DNA of 39,081 nucleotides, from contig JAZLGC010000069.1 of NCBI GenBank assembly GCA_045616125.1, positions 1 to 39,081 of the forward strand, given 5' to 3'. The position numbers and the translations under genes were made by a program. Within the stretch, counting starts at the first letter, position 1, and every line of letters begins with the position of its first letter. Of this stretch, positions 31,052 to 39,081 are shown piece after piece. The notes beneath the pieces were generated by a model. It had not been told where the DNA came from and ran no database searches. It saw only the letters and a program-made list of their open reading frames with translations. Source of the stretch: Treponema_I sp045616125 (GTDB taxonomy: Bacteria > Spirochaetota > Spirochaetia > Treponematales > Treponemataceae).

Positions 31052-32167
31052 ATGTGTGAAATACCTGCTGTTACAGAACTGTTGAATCACGAGATTGAGA
31101 TTGGCCGGCTGCATGATGCCGCGCTGTTCATAGAAAAAGAGGGCGTAGTAATTCACGATGCTGTTTATGGAGATGCAAAGCCGGACAGTATCTGGAAAAT
31201 CTACTCCATGTCCAAGCCAATTACTTCCTATGCGGCAAAAATCTGCATGGACCGGGGACTGTTCAATCCGCTGCAGCATGCCGGGGATTTTATTCCGGCG
31301 TTGGAAAATCCCCTGGTGATTCAGCCGGATGGCAGTGCACGGCGGGCAAAGAATCCGGTATTAATACAGCATCTTCTGGATATGACCAGTGGCTTGCCGT
31401 ATCCGGGAGAAGGCAGTGTGAGCCAGGAGTTCATGCAGCACCAGCGGGAACTGATGAATGCCCGCATAGACCGCGGTGAACGACTTTCTACCCTTGATGT
31501 ATGTAACGAACTTGCTGCAACACCGCTGGAATTTGAGCCGGGAACCGGTTTCCGGTATGGGATTGGCGCAGATATTATCGGCGGTATCATAGAAGTAACT
31601 ACCGGCATGCGTTTTGACCGGTTTCTGGAAAAAGAGGTTTTTGCCCCTTTTGGCATGACAGAAACTTCGTTTTATCTGTCGCCGGAACAGTATGCACGGC
31701 TTGCTCCCATGTACAGCCGTCACCCTCGGGAACAGCGGCTGGTTCCTGCTACCGAATCAGAACTTGCTTGGCTTTCGCTCTCGTCTCCCACTTCGGTTCC
31801 GCAGTTTCTTTCCGGCGGTGGAGGACTATTCAGCACCATGAAAGACTACGTGGCTTTTACCCGTCACATGCTCTCTGATACATCGTTCCATCCGTCGTCC
31901 TCCCTTTCGCCATCGGCACTGCATCAGTTTCAGACCGAACTGCGGCCTGGCTACGGCTATCATAACTTCCTTCGCGTGCTGCAGAATCCAGCTGTCGCCG
32001 GCGTTTCAGGCCCTGTAGGAGAATTCGGCTGGGACGGGCTTCCCGGTCACTATGTGCACGTGGATCCCGCTTCAGGTCTGATTCTGGTGTACATGCAGCA
32101 CATTGTCCAGGGGGCCGACATGGATCTGCGCTACCGGATGTACAACACGGTGTACGCCAACCTGTGA
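31052..32167 (+). CDS. Serine hydrolase of the beta-lactamase/EstB class, 371 aa
   Basis: The catalytic SxxK is SMSK with S52 and K55. A tyrosine in RYGIGADIIG (Y169) fits the YxN/Y-x-x position of class C-like esterases, and GLPGHYVHVD stands where the third motif is expected. There is no signal peptide, so a cytoplasmic esterase or amidase is more likely than an antibiotic-hydrolysing enzyme. GAGGGGG lies before the ATG, 20 bp after mscS, so the two may be co-transcribed. Confidence 0.88.
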   Translation: MCEIPAVTELLNHEIEIGRLHDAALFIEKEGVVIHDAVYGDAKPDSIWKIYSMSKPITSYAAKICMDRGLFNPLQHAGDFIPALENPLVIQPDGSARRAKNPVLIQHLLDMTSGLPYPGEGSVSQEFMQHQRELMNARIDRGERLSTLDVCNELAATPLEFEPGTGFRYGIGADIIGGIIEVTTGMRFDRFLEKEVFAPFGMTETSFYLSPEQYARLAPMYSRHPREQRLVPATESELAWLSLSSPTSVPQFLSGGGGLFSTMKDYVAFTRHMLSDTSFHPSSSLSPSALHQFQTELRPGYGYHNFLRVLQNPAVAGVSGPVGEFGWDGLPGHYVHVDPASGLILVYMQHIVQGADMDLRYRMYNTVYANL

Positions 32168-32192
32168 CAATCCTCGCGCAGTTTGTTTAGTA

Positions 32193-32221
32193 TTGCGCGC
32201 CCCTCGATATCTCACTAAAAT
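32193..32221 (+). promoter_or_regulatory. Promoter of glnA, probably leaderless
   Basis: TTGCGC (32193-32198), a 17-bp spacer and TAAAAT (32216-32221). The -10 ends 6 nt before the ATG and there is no SD. Confidence 0.5.
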
Positions 32222-32227
32222 TGGCAC

Positions 32228-33559
32228 ATGGAACACTACACCAAAGAAGATATTCTTCGCATTGCCCGTGAAGAGGGCGTAAAATTCATCCGTCTGCAGT
32301 TTACCGATATCCTCGGTTCTATCAAAAACGTTGCAATCACCACTTCTCAGCTTGAAAAAGCACTTTCCAACGAATGTATGTTTGATGGTTCTTCTATCGA
32401 AGGTTTTGTCCGCATTGAAGAATCTGACATGAAACTGCATCCGGATCTGGACAGCTTCTGCCTGTTCCCCTGGCGTGCCGAAACTGATAAAGTTGCCCGC
32501 CTGATCTGTGATGTATACAAACCCGATGGCACCCCGTTCAACGGGTCTCCCCGCCAGGTGCTGAAAAACGTTCTGGCAGAGGCTGCCGACATGGGCTATA
32601 CCTTCAACGTTGGCCCTGAATGTGAATTCTTTCTGTTCCGCACTGATGCAGAAGGTAAACCGACTCTGCAGACTCTTGATGATGCCGGCTACTTTGACAT
32701 GGGACCCGTTGATCCTGGCGAAGATGTACGTCGCGACATTGTGCTTACTCTTGAAAAAATGGGCTTTGAAATTGAAGCCAGCCACCATGAATGTGCCCGT
32801 GGTCAGCACGAAATTGACTTTAAATACGGTGATGCCCTGACCACCGCTGACCGGGTTATGACCTTCAAACTGGCCGTTAAGACTATTGCCCACAAACACG
32901 GTCTGCACGCCACCTTCATGCCGAAACCCATCTTCGGTATAGCCGGCAGCGGTATGCACCTGAATCTTTCCATGAGTAAAAACGGCGAAAACGTGTTTGC
33001 TGACCCCAGTGACCCTAACGGCCTGAGTAAAACTGCCTACAGTTTTATTGCCGGTATCATGGAGCACATTAAGGCAATTACTGCCATCAACAATCCGCTG
33101 GTTAACAGCTATAAACGTCTGGTTCCGGAATTTGAAGCACCGGTGTACATTGCCTGGTCTGCCCAGAACCGCAGCCCGCTGATCCGCGTTCCTGCTGCCC
33201 GTGGTAAGGGAACCCGTGTGGAACTGCGCTCTGCTGACCCCAGCGCCAACCCGTACCTGGCCCTGGCGGTAACTATTGCCGCCGGTCTTGATGGTGTTAA
33301 ACGCGGTCTTGTACCACCTGCTGCCGTTGACGGCAACATCTATGCCATGACCGCTGCCCAGCGCAAAAAGGCTCATATTGAAAGTCTGCCGGTAGATCTG
33401 GAAGACGCACTGAAGGAACTGCAGAAAGATAAACTGGTCTGCGCTACCTTAGGTGAACATGTGCTTGAAAAGTTTGTGGAAGCAAAAGAGCTGGAGTGGA
33501 AAGAATATACTACCCGAGTTTCCCAGTGGGAAACCCAGCAGTACTTAAGTAAATACTAG
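32228..33559 (+). CDS. glnA: Glutamine synthetase type I, 443 aa
   Basis: This enzyme forms glutamine from glutamate, ammonia and ATP. The beta-grasp N-terminus contains FTDILGSIKN and MFDGSSIEGF. The metal-site segments are VGPECEFFLF, ASHHECARGQHEID and GSGMHLNLSM. RSPLIRVPAARG, KGTRVELRSADPSANPYLA and NIYAMT also fit. The length and the NIYAMT region resemble the GSI-alpha group, which is usually not adenylylated. Codon use is strongly biased, typical of high expression, and creates long false frames on the other strand. Confidence 0.97.
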   Translation: MEHYTKEDILRIAREEGVKFIRLQFTDILGSIKNVAITTSQLEKALSNECMFDGSSIEGFVRIEESDMKLHPDLDSFCLFPWRAETDKVARLICDVYKPDGTPFNGSPRQVLKNVLAEAADMGYTFNVGPECEFFLFRTDAEGKPTLQTLDDAGYFDMGPVDPGEDVRRDIVLTLEKMGFEIEASHHECARGQHEIDFKYGDALTTADRVMTFKLAVKTIAHKHGLHATFMPKPIFGIAGSGMHLNLSMSKNGENVFADPSDPNGLSKTAYSFIAGIMEHIKAITAINNPLVNSYKRLVPEFEAPVYIAWSAQNRSPLIRVPAARGKGTRVELRSADPSANPYLALAVTIAAGLDGVKRGLVPPAAVDGNIYAMTAAQRKKAHIESLPVDLEDALKELQKDKLVCATLGEHVLEKFVEAKELEWKEYTTRVSQWETQQYLSKY

Positions 33560-33561
33560 TC

Positions 33562-33649
33562 GTTGAAACCGCATCCGTGCGGTTTCAACTTACCGGGTTT
33601 TGCTTTGCAAAACCTGACGTCTGTGCCGCCGTCCATGGCGGCATTTTTT
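33562..33649 (+). terminator. Three-hairpin element, copy A, serving as glnA terminator
   Basis: Hairpin 1 is a perfect 12-bp stem with a TCCG loop (33562-33589). Hairpin 2 is GGTTTTGC-TTT-GCAAAACC (33596-33614). Hairpin 3 is GCCGCC-GTCCAT-GGCGGC (33625-33642), followed by A and seven Ts. The last hairpin is a textbook terminator. The whole module recurs at 37972-38053. Confidence 0.85.
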
Positions 33650-33655
33650 TGCGAC

Positions 33656-34540
33656 TCAGTCTCCGATAACGTCGTGCAGTTCCTGCAGAATGCGCATAAC
33701 GTCGTCTACTACAACCTGTTTTTTATCTCCGTCGTAGTCATCGCCCAGATTATCAAGGATATTTGAGCGGAACGATTTACAGTCTACCGGCTTACCGGCG
33801 GTAAAGGTTACCACGTCTTCGCATACCCGGTCGTGGAGCATGTTTTTAGGATCGTCTTCTGAAATGCGCAGACAGTTACCGTTGATGCTGAATGGCAGGA
33901 ATACGTCAGTCAGGCGCAGGTACGAGTCAATTTCACGAACGCCGCGTTTTGTATCCGGAACGCCGGGGCGGTAGCGGGTACCGGCTGGGAATACCATGAT
34001 TACCTGACCACGGCGGCGGCAGGCATCAAGATAGCGCATGGAAGCCATGTTGATCTTGCGGCTGCGTGCTTCTTCTTCAGCCTTCTTTGCCGGATCATGA
34101 ATGGCAGCCAGAGAGCGGCTTGGGTAAATGATGATGCGTGAGTATGCTTCTGCCCATGCTGAAACCATGGGGTTTTCTTCGTTCAGCTTCATACCGGCAA
34201 TGGCTACTATTTTTTCTGCCAGTTCTACGGCATCCGGGTTTCCGCTGTGACGGAGCGCATACGAAAGACCGGGAAGGTCAAAGTTACTGTAGTGTTCACA
34301 CATAACAAGACCGCGTTTTCCGGCACGAATCTGGTTCATGAATTCGGTAATGTTTTCTCCACCCTTGATTCCTGAACCGGGCAGCATAACTTCATCCAGC
34401 ATTTTGTCGATAATCGGCAGAATTTTGGTATTTGCTTCCTGATAAATATTTGTTTCGTCAATGACATTTTCAGCCCGGGCCAAAGCTGCCAGGTCCTTAA
34501 AAAGATGTGCGTATTTGTCCTCTAATCGAATTCCTTCCAT
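33656..34540 (-). CDS. 1-acyl-sn-glycerol-3-phosphate acyltransferase-like protein, 294 aa
   Basis: The PlsC-type HX4D box is EHYSNFDLPG and the second motif is VFPAGTRYRPG (the usual FPEGTR with A for E). Helical segments precede it, but no strong transmembrane helix is visible, so it is probably a peripheral membrane enzyme of phospholipid synthesis. AAGGAG stands before the ATG. It is convergent with glnA and separated from it by the three-hairpin element. MATE and this gene share direction with a 63-bp gap. Confidence 0.88.
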   Translation of the reverse strand: MEGIRLEDKYAHLFKDLAALARAENVIDETNIYQEANTKILPIIDKMLDEVMLPGSGIKGGENITEFMNQIRAGKRGLVMCEHYSNFDLPGLSYALRHSGNPDAVELAEKIVAIAGMKLNEENPMVSAWAEAYSRIIIYPSRSLAAIHDPAKKAEEEARSRKINMASMRYLDACRRRGQVIMVFPAGTRYRPGVPDTKRGVREIDSYLRLTDVFLPFSINGNCLRISEDDPKNMLHDRVCEDVVTFTAGKPVDCKSFRSNILDNLGDDYDGDKKQVVVDDVMRILQELHDVIGD

Positions 34541-34603
34541 AGGTGAATCTCCTTAGCAAAACGTTGTCTTCAAAGTGTAACAGAAAATCGCCCGTTACTC
34601 AAA

Positions 34604-35998
34604 TTATTCCGTCAGGTTTACTACCCACTTTTCTTTTTTCAGCCACCAGGTCCCGAACATACACTTAGGCACGTCGATGAGCTTGACGGTGGCATAGAGC
34701 AGTACGGGGCCCATGGGAGTCAGGTAGGTTAAGGCGAACATGAGTGGCAGACAGGCAAAAGTGTTACCCACTACATCGATGGCGGCCCCCATAAAAGCGT
34801 CCCCGCCGGTGCGGCTGATGGCGTACAGGGCGTTCAGGTAACACCAGAGCCACATGTAGGCCGCGTTTACCAGAACCAGGGCGCGGGTACAGGCCTGGGC
34901 TTCAGGACTTAAGCGCATGTATACAATGGGAATCAGAAAAACGGTAAAGGCACCGATTCCGCCGAATACCAGCCCCAGAACGATGGATCCCCGGAGGAGC
35001 CAGCCTTTCTGGGCACGGGCTTCATCAAGCTTTCCGGCTCCCAGGGTTCCGCCCAGAATAACCCCGATGGAGGCAAAGATTCCGTTAAAGCAGGTGTAAA
35101 ACAGATTCGCGATAGCAAACCCGGCACTCATACCCGAAACGATTTCTGCTCCACCACGGCTGTTGTACAGGGCAGTAGTTATGGTTTCCGTCAGAACCCA
35201 GGACACATCGCTTACCAGCATCAGGGTAGATTTACTGATGATCAGGCCGATAAGACGCGGTGGAATCCGAAGCAGATCCTTCAGCTTTCCAAAGAAGGGC
35301 GGCCGTGTTACCAGGGCATAGATAATGAATGCCAGAGCTTCAAAACCGCGGGCAATGACGGTGGCAAGGGCAGCGCCTGCAACTTCCATGCGGGGAGCGC
35401 CAAAGTTTCCGTATATCAGGATAAAGTTCCCAATTGTGTTAATCAGCGTAGAAACAGAAGAAATGATGAGGGGCACGTTTACCATGCCGATCTCGCGAAA
35501 ACTGGACGCAAAACTTAACGAAATACCGAAAAACAGCCACTGCAGGGCCTGGGCGCGTTCGTAGCGCACCGCCTGTTCAAGAATTTCTGTACTCTGGGCA
35601 TTGCCGTGAACCATCATGCCGATGACGCCTTTAGGTGACATGGCACAGAAGGTGGTATAGAGAATGCCGAAAAGGATGGCGGCCACCAGTTTGTAGCGCA
35701 GAACCTGCTTCATGCCGTCCGGATCTTTGGCGCCGTTGTACTGGCTCATGAAAATACCGGCACCACCAATCAGGGAGTTCAATGTCATCATGTAAATAAA
35801 GTTAATCTGGCCTGCAATGTTAACGCCGGACATTTTAATGTCCCCAAGACCTGATACCATGAAATTATCAACAAGAGAAACAAGGGACTGAATCAGGGCT
35901 TGTGCCATAACAGGAATGGCGATGGCCAGAGCACGCTGGTAAAAAGACCAGGGTCCCCATTTGCGGGGAACTGATAGCGTAGTGTTCTGTGAATTCAT
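34604..35998 (-). CDS. MATE-family multidrug/sodium antiporter, 464 aa
   Basis: Twelve hydrophobic segments are present, with two homologous halves. ALAIAIPVMAQALIQSLVSL and DNFMVSGLG are a typical MatE start, and GAGIFMSQYNGAKD follows. The second half opens near SKSTLMLVSDVSWVLTETIT. I chose the ATG at 35998 (MNSQNTTLSVPRKWG); an in-frame start at 36034 would add 12 residues. Its substrate cannot be told from sequence. No SD is seen. Confidence 0.92.
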   Translation of the reverse strand: MNSQNTTLSVPRKWGPWSFYQRALAIAIPVMAQALIQSLVSLVDNFMVSGLGDIKMSGVNIAGQINFIYMMTLNSLIGGAGIFMSQYNGAKDPDGMKQVLRYKLVAAILFGILYTTFCAMSPKGVIGMMVHGNAQSTEILEQAVRYERAQALQWLFFGISLSFASSFREIGMVNVPLIISSVSTLINTIGNFILIYGNFGAPRMEVAGAALATVIARGFEALAFIIYALVTRPPFFGKLKDLLRIPPRLIGLIISKSTLMLVSDVSWVLTETITTALYNSRGGAEIVSGMSAGFAIANLFYTCFNGIFASIGVILGGTLGAGKLDEARAQKGWLLRGSIVLGLVFGGIGAFTVFLIPIVYMRLSPEAQACTRALVLVNAAYMWLWCYLNALYAISRTGGDAFMGAAIDVVGNTFACLPLMFALTYLTPMGPVLLYATVKLIDVPKCMFGTWWLKKEKWVVNLTE

Positions 35999-36130
35999 AA
36001 GTGCTATGAAATACCAGATTGCAACTTTTTGCAAGGTGAAGGCTCAGCTGTAAAGTAACCCTTGGATGACGCGGGGCGCATTGTCCATCTATACTGAACT
36101 TATCGTTATTGTATGGAGGATGATGCATCG

Positions 36131-36997
36131 ATGATTGAACAGAAGAACTATACAAAAGAAGATTATCAGAAGGTCTGCGATTTTCTTATTACATTGAATG
36201 CAGACAAAAAACACATTAACTGGAACTGGGCACGGTTTGAGTGGATGTACGGACATCCCGAATTTGATGAGAGCCTGGAGGAATCCATCGGTCTGTGGTG
36301 GGAAAACGGCAATGTGGTAGCGGCTGCCATATACGATATGTATTTTGGTGAAGCCTTCTGCGGCGTTCTTAGCGGGTACGAATTACTGTATGATGAAGTG
36401 CTGCTGTATGCACGGACACAACTGCGTGATGATGGCGGTCTTGGTATTGCTATTGGCGATGATGACGATAAAGCGATAGAGATAGCACGAAGCCATGGGT
36501 TTGAAAAGGTTGAGCAGGACGAAAACATGCTGGTCTGCCATCTTGATGGCGGTCTGCAATACGAACTTCCGGAAGGCTTCCGGCTGTGTGAACTGGATCC
36601 AGCTGCTGAACCTGAAGCATTCGGCTGGCTTTTGTGGCAGGGTTTTGATCATGGTTCTGACCGTGAAGAATGGAGCGCCAGCGAAAAGCCTCTCTGTATC
36701 CAGCGGCGGCCTCATCTTAACGAAAATCTGAGTCTGGCGGTAAAAAATCCGGAAGGAACTGCGGTTGCCTATTGCTGTCTGTGGTATGATGAAAGAACAG
36801 AGTATGCATATGTGGAACCGGTGTGTACGGTCCCGTATTTTCGCGGAAAAGGTCTTGCAAAAGCCGCCCTCTATGAAGCCATGAACCGTGCTTTTCATCA
36901 GGGCGCAAAAGAAGCCTTTGTCATTTCCGACATGGACTTTTACCGCCATCTGGGCTTCACCGACCACCGCCACTACACATTTTACTGGAAAAACTAG
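36131..36997 (+). CDS. Tandem GNAT-like acetyltransferase, 288 aa
   Basis: The C-terminal GNAT domain is clear: AYVEPVCTVPYFRGKGLAKA holds the acetyl-CoA loop, followed by AFVISDMDFYRHLGF. The N-terminal half has the shape of a second, degenerate GNAT domain (LGIAIGDDDDKAIEIARSHG). I chose the ATG at 36131 behind GGAGG. An ATG at 36113 sits inside this ribosome site. A TATACT at 36090-36095 is a likely -10. Substrate unknown. Confidence 0.88.
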   Translation: MIEQKNYTKEDYQKVCDFLITLNADKKHINWNWARFEWMYGHPEFDESLEESIGLWWENGNVVAAAIYDMYFGEAFCGVLSGYELLYDEVLLYARTQLRDDGGLGIAIGDDDDKAIEIARSHGFEKVEQDENMLVCHLDGGLQYELPEGFRLCELDPAAEPEAFGWLLWQGFDHGSDREEWSASEKPLCIQRRPHLNENLSLAVKNPEGTAVAYCCLWYDERTEYAYVEPVCTVPYFRGKGLAKAALYEAMNRAFHQGAKEAFVISDMDFYRHLGFTDHRHYTFYWKN

Positions 36998-37036
36998 GTC
37001 TGCAACACTTTCTACAAAAAACTACTGGGGAAGAAG

Positions 37037-37993
37037 ATGATTTACACTGTTACCTGTAACCCTTCATTAGACTATGTTATTGATGTGCCCGGTTTTGCTC
37101 CGGGAACTTTGAACCGCACTTCAACTGAGCAACTGTATGCTGGCGGAAAAGGCATCAATGTTTCCTGGGTACTGCATGAACTTGGTGTCCCTACAAAGGC
37201 ACTGGGATTTACGGCAGGCTTTACCGGGGCAGAAATTGAACGGCGGGTACGGGAACAGGGCATAGAATCTGGTTTCATCCGGGTGCCGGATGAACAGGGA
37301 CTGTCCCGCATAAACGTGAAGATGCGGAGCTCTGCTTCGGGCGGCGGTTCTGCCGGCAACCTTGAAACTGAAATCAATGGCATGGGCCCCCGGATTACTG
37401 AAACTGATATTGAACAGCTGAAATGCCGGCTTTCTGAAGTAACGCCTGACGATATGGTGGTTCTCGCCGGCAACATCCCTGCCAGCCTGCCTGATACCCT
37501 GTACTGTGAACTGATGGCGTTACTGAAAGAGCGCGGAGTGCCGGTGACTGTTGATGCATCAGGCAGTCAACTGCAGGCCGTATTGCAGTACCAGCCGTTT
37601 CTGGTAAAACCAAACAATCATGAACTAGGCTGCCTTTTTGGCCTTGAAATAACTGACCGCAGCATGGCACTTGACTACGCCCGCCGGCTGCAGCATCTGG
37701 GGCCCCGTAATGTACTGGTGTCCCTGGGAGCCAAAGGCGCCGTGCTGGTAGCAGAAGACGGCAGCAGTTACGAACGGGAAGCCCGGAGCATTACCGTGGT
37801 AAACACTATCGGTGCCGGAGACAGCATGGTAGCCGGCTTTCTAGCCGGCTGGCTGAAAACCGGCAGCTACGAAACTGCGTTTAACTGGGGAGTTGCGGCG
37901 GGGGAGGGTTGTGTTTCTAGTCCCGGCCTACCCACTGGCCGGGCGCTTTGCCGCGCTGGCTGCGTTAGGTCGGTTGGCCAGCGTCCGTGCTGA
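37037..37993 (+). CDS. PfkB-family sugar-phosphate kinase (1-phosphofructokinase-like) with altered C-terminus
   Basis: The N-terminus MIYTVTCNPSLDYVIDVPGF and GGKGINVSWVLHELG are typical of FruK/LacC kinases. VLAGNIPASLP, LVKPNNHELG and the catalytic NTIGAGDSMVAGFLAG complete the family. After GVAAGEG the sequence turns into CVSSPGLPTGRALCRAGC and ends without the usual final helix. The last 20-25 codons are GC-rich and merge with a hairpin element at 37972. I infer that an insertion or frameshift replaced the native end. The catalytic Asp is retained, so activity may persist. GGGGAAG precedes the ATG. Confidence 0.88.
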   Translation: MIYTVTCNPSLDYVIDVPGFAPGTLNRTSTEQLYAGGKGINVSWVLHELGVPTKALGFTAGFTGAEIERRVREQGIESGFIRVPDEQGLSRINVKMRSSASGGGSAGNLETEINGMGPRITETDIEQLKCRLSEVTPDDMVVLAGNIPASLPDTLYCELMALLKERGVPVTVDASGSQLQAVLQYQPFLVKPNNHELGCLFGLEITDRSMALDYARRLQHLGPRNVLVSLGAKGAVLVAEDGSSYEREARSITVVNTIGAGDSMVAGFLAGWLKTGSYETAFNWGVAAGEGCVSSPGLPTGRALCRAGCVRSVGQRPC

Positions 37994-38053
37994 CCAACCT
38001 TCCGTAGTTTTGCTTTGCAAAACTACAGGCTATGCGCCGCCGTCCATGGCGGC
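37972..38053. repeat. Three-hairpin element, copy B, overlapping the kinase gene end
   Basis: Hairpin 1 (37972-37999) is GGTTGG/CCAACC with an inner CAGC/GCTG and a TCCG loop. Hairpin 2 is GTAGTTTTGC-TTT-GCAAAACTAC (38004-38026). Hairpin 3 is GCCGCC-GTCCAT-GGCGGC (38036-38053). Order, loops and hairpin 3 are as in copy A, but the stems of 1 and 2 differ while remaining paired. No T-run follows. Confidence 0.8.
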
Positions 38054-38117
38054 AGATTCGCCCATATGTAGCCCGACTCCGCTGCTGGAACCATCTCCGC
38101 CTTGCCATCGGGGCAAT

Positions 38118-39081
38118 TTATTTACTGAATGTTACGGTTTCGGGTTTATCGCCTTGTACCTTTTCCCATTCTTCTTTTGTTCCGCCATACGTTACAGTCA
38201 GTTTTCTGCAGCCCGTAAATGCGTGCTCTCCAATTTCGGTTACACTATTGGGTATGACAACATTCTGTAAGTTTGAACACCCGAAGAACGCTTTTTCCCC
38301 GATTGAAGAAATACTTTCCGGAAGAACAATGCTCTCAAAACTTTTACCATTGCTGAAGGTACACCAGTCAATCACGGTATTTCTTGCAAAAGTCAGTTTT
38401 TTTATCTGAGCATTACAGAAGAATGAGTTAGGACTATCCATCCACTCCAATTCGATGTTCATTTTTGGAAGTGCATCAATGAACAGATTCATCTCTTCAA
38501 CAGTAATTTGAGGTTTTGTGTAAGTTTTCTTTATTTCTGCAATTTTTATTCTGTAGGTTTCAAAAGCCTGGTTAATCTCATCATTTGATTTTGTTTCATC
38601 ACAGAAAACTGACAGAAATCCCTGTAAATTTTCACTCCAGGAATAGTCTTTTGTACCTAATTGAATGACCGTTGCATTTTTTCCGCCAATAATTAACCAT
38701 ACTTGACTGGTTTTTGTTACGTTCAAGGTTTTGAACTGCAAAGAAGGATATGTTTCTTTCATGGAATTCAAATACGCTTCAATAGAAACGGTCTGAATTT
38801 CTTTGATTTTAGTTTCTTTAGCTGCTTTTACGGCAAATTCCTTTATAAATCTTTTTAAAAACTGTTTATCGTTGCCTTTTTTACCAAATTGTATCTGGTT
38901 AAATTCTTTTCCGGTTCCAAGATATATAACTTCTTTCAGGCCGTAGCATCCATCAAAGGCTGGTGATTCAATTTCCGTTACGCTGTTCGGAATTGTCACC
39001 GTTTGTAATCCTGAACAACCATAGAATGCACGCCAGCCAATGGAAGTAACACCTTCTGGAATCACAATGTTTTCTAAATTA
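38118..39081 (-). CDS. BspA-like leucine-rich-repeat protein, 3' part; gene continues past the window end
   Basis: The frame is open through the right edge, reading NLENIVIPEGVTSIG before the first in-frame GTG at 39065. LRR_5 units with the pattern IPxxVTxIGxxAFxGCxxL occur at both ends of the visible part (SIGWRAFYGCSGLQTV; SVTEIESPAFDGC; SSIGEKAFFGCSNLQNV; SVTEIGEHAFTGC). Between them lie about 180 residues of non-LRR sequence (FNQIQFGKKGNDKQFLKRF, ELEWMDSPN). BspA-type proteins are usually surface adhesins of Treponema and Bacteroidetes. The signal peptide would be outside the window. The gene converges with the kinase. Confidence 0.85.
   Translation of the reverse strand, partial: NLENIVIPEGVTSIGWRAFYGCSGLQTVTIPNSVTEIESPAFDGCYGLKEVIYLGTGKEFNQIQFGKKGNDKQFLKRFIKEFAVKAAKETKIKEIQTVSIEAYLNSMKETYPSLQFKTLNVTKTSQVWLIIGGKNATVIQLGTKDYSWSENLQGFLSVFCDETKSNDEINQAFETYRIKIAEIKKTYTKPQITVEEMNLFIDALPKMNIELEWMDSPNSFFCNAQIKKLTFARNTVIDWCTFSNGKSFESIVLPESISSIGEKAFFGCSNLQNVVIPNSVTEIGEHAFTGCRKLTVTYGGTKEEWEKVQGDKPETVTFSK

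Noticed and set aside
32072..33376. 434-codon open frame on the minus strand opposite glnA
   Set aside because: This is a shadow of the strongly biased glnA codons, with no start signal and a composition unlike a protein family.
33596..33642. Riboswitch after glnA
   Set aside because: The element lies after the gene, ends in a terminator, and recurs at an unrelated place, so a ligand-binding leader is not supported.

Overview
The window looks like a chromosomal segment of a spirochaete, most likely a gut- or rumen-type Treponema. The clues are solute-binding proteins whose signal peptides end in a GGSKE/GGKKE-type junction, a BspA-like leucine-rich-repeat protein, a ChvE/GguAB sugar transporter beside a GH43 enzyme, and a Treponema-like mix of small membrane regulators and intergenic hairpin repeats. 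This is inferred from protein character only; no database search was run.

Region 1 (1-9.8 kb) looks like a defence locus. A type I restriction-modification operon (hsdR-hsdM-hsdS) runs leftward. Beyond hsdS, tail to tail with it, lies the 3' part of a second hsdS that shares a 69-bp inverted repeat with the middle of the intact gene, the arrangement of an invertible specificity switch. Divergent from hsdR is a rightward set: a compact SF1 helicase, a coiled-coil protein with a C-terminal HEPN-like RNHYAH motif, and a macro-domain protein. I regard this trio as the best candidate for an undescribed defence module.

Region 2 (9.8-12.8 kb) is an accessory strip of very small genes and structured RNA. 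It holds two coupled micro-ORFs whose Shine-Dalgarno (SD) sequence is masked by a hairpin at the predicted mRNA 5' end, a small RHH-like protein with an HNH endonuclease, two further small ORFs, a possible short RNA on the minus strand, and a 36-aa hydrophobic peptide inside a transcript whose 5' and 3' ends can pair over about 280 nt. The last resembles the architecture of type I toxin mRNAs. The strip ends at a tRNA-Lys(CTT).

Region 3 (12.8-19.6 kb, minus strand) is a sugar-uptake locus: chvE-like binding protein, attenuator hairpin, gguA-like ATPase, gguB-like permease, LacI-type regulator, and a GH43 arabinosidase/xylosidase-like enzyme. Region 4 (19.6-24.2 kb) is rich in repeats: a 277-bp MITE-like element with perfect 20-bp terminal inverted repeats and flanking 8-bp direct repeats, a truncated binding-protein gene, pncB, six tandem 75-bp units, a nuclease-like protein, tcdA, and a GC-rich 79-bp direct repeat.

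Region 5 (24.2-39.1 kb) is mainly core metabolism and envelope: a membrane-anchored HTH regulator, ferritin, a TetR regulator overlapping a GH13 amylase gene, cardiolipin synthase, an MscS channel, a serine hydrolase, glutamine synthetase, a lipid acyltransferase, a MATE transporter, a double GNAT protein, a PfkB-family sugar-phosphate kinase with an abnormal C-terminus, and the 3' part of a BspA-like LRR gene. Several genes in the window have a -10-like hexamer exactly 6 nt before the ATG and no SD, which suggests leaderless mRNAs. A three-hairpin repeat with apparently covarying stems occurs twice, after glnA and across the end of the kinase gene.
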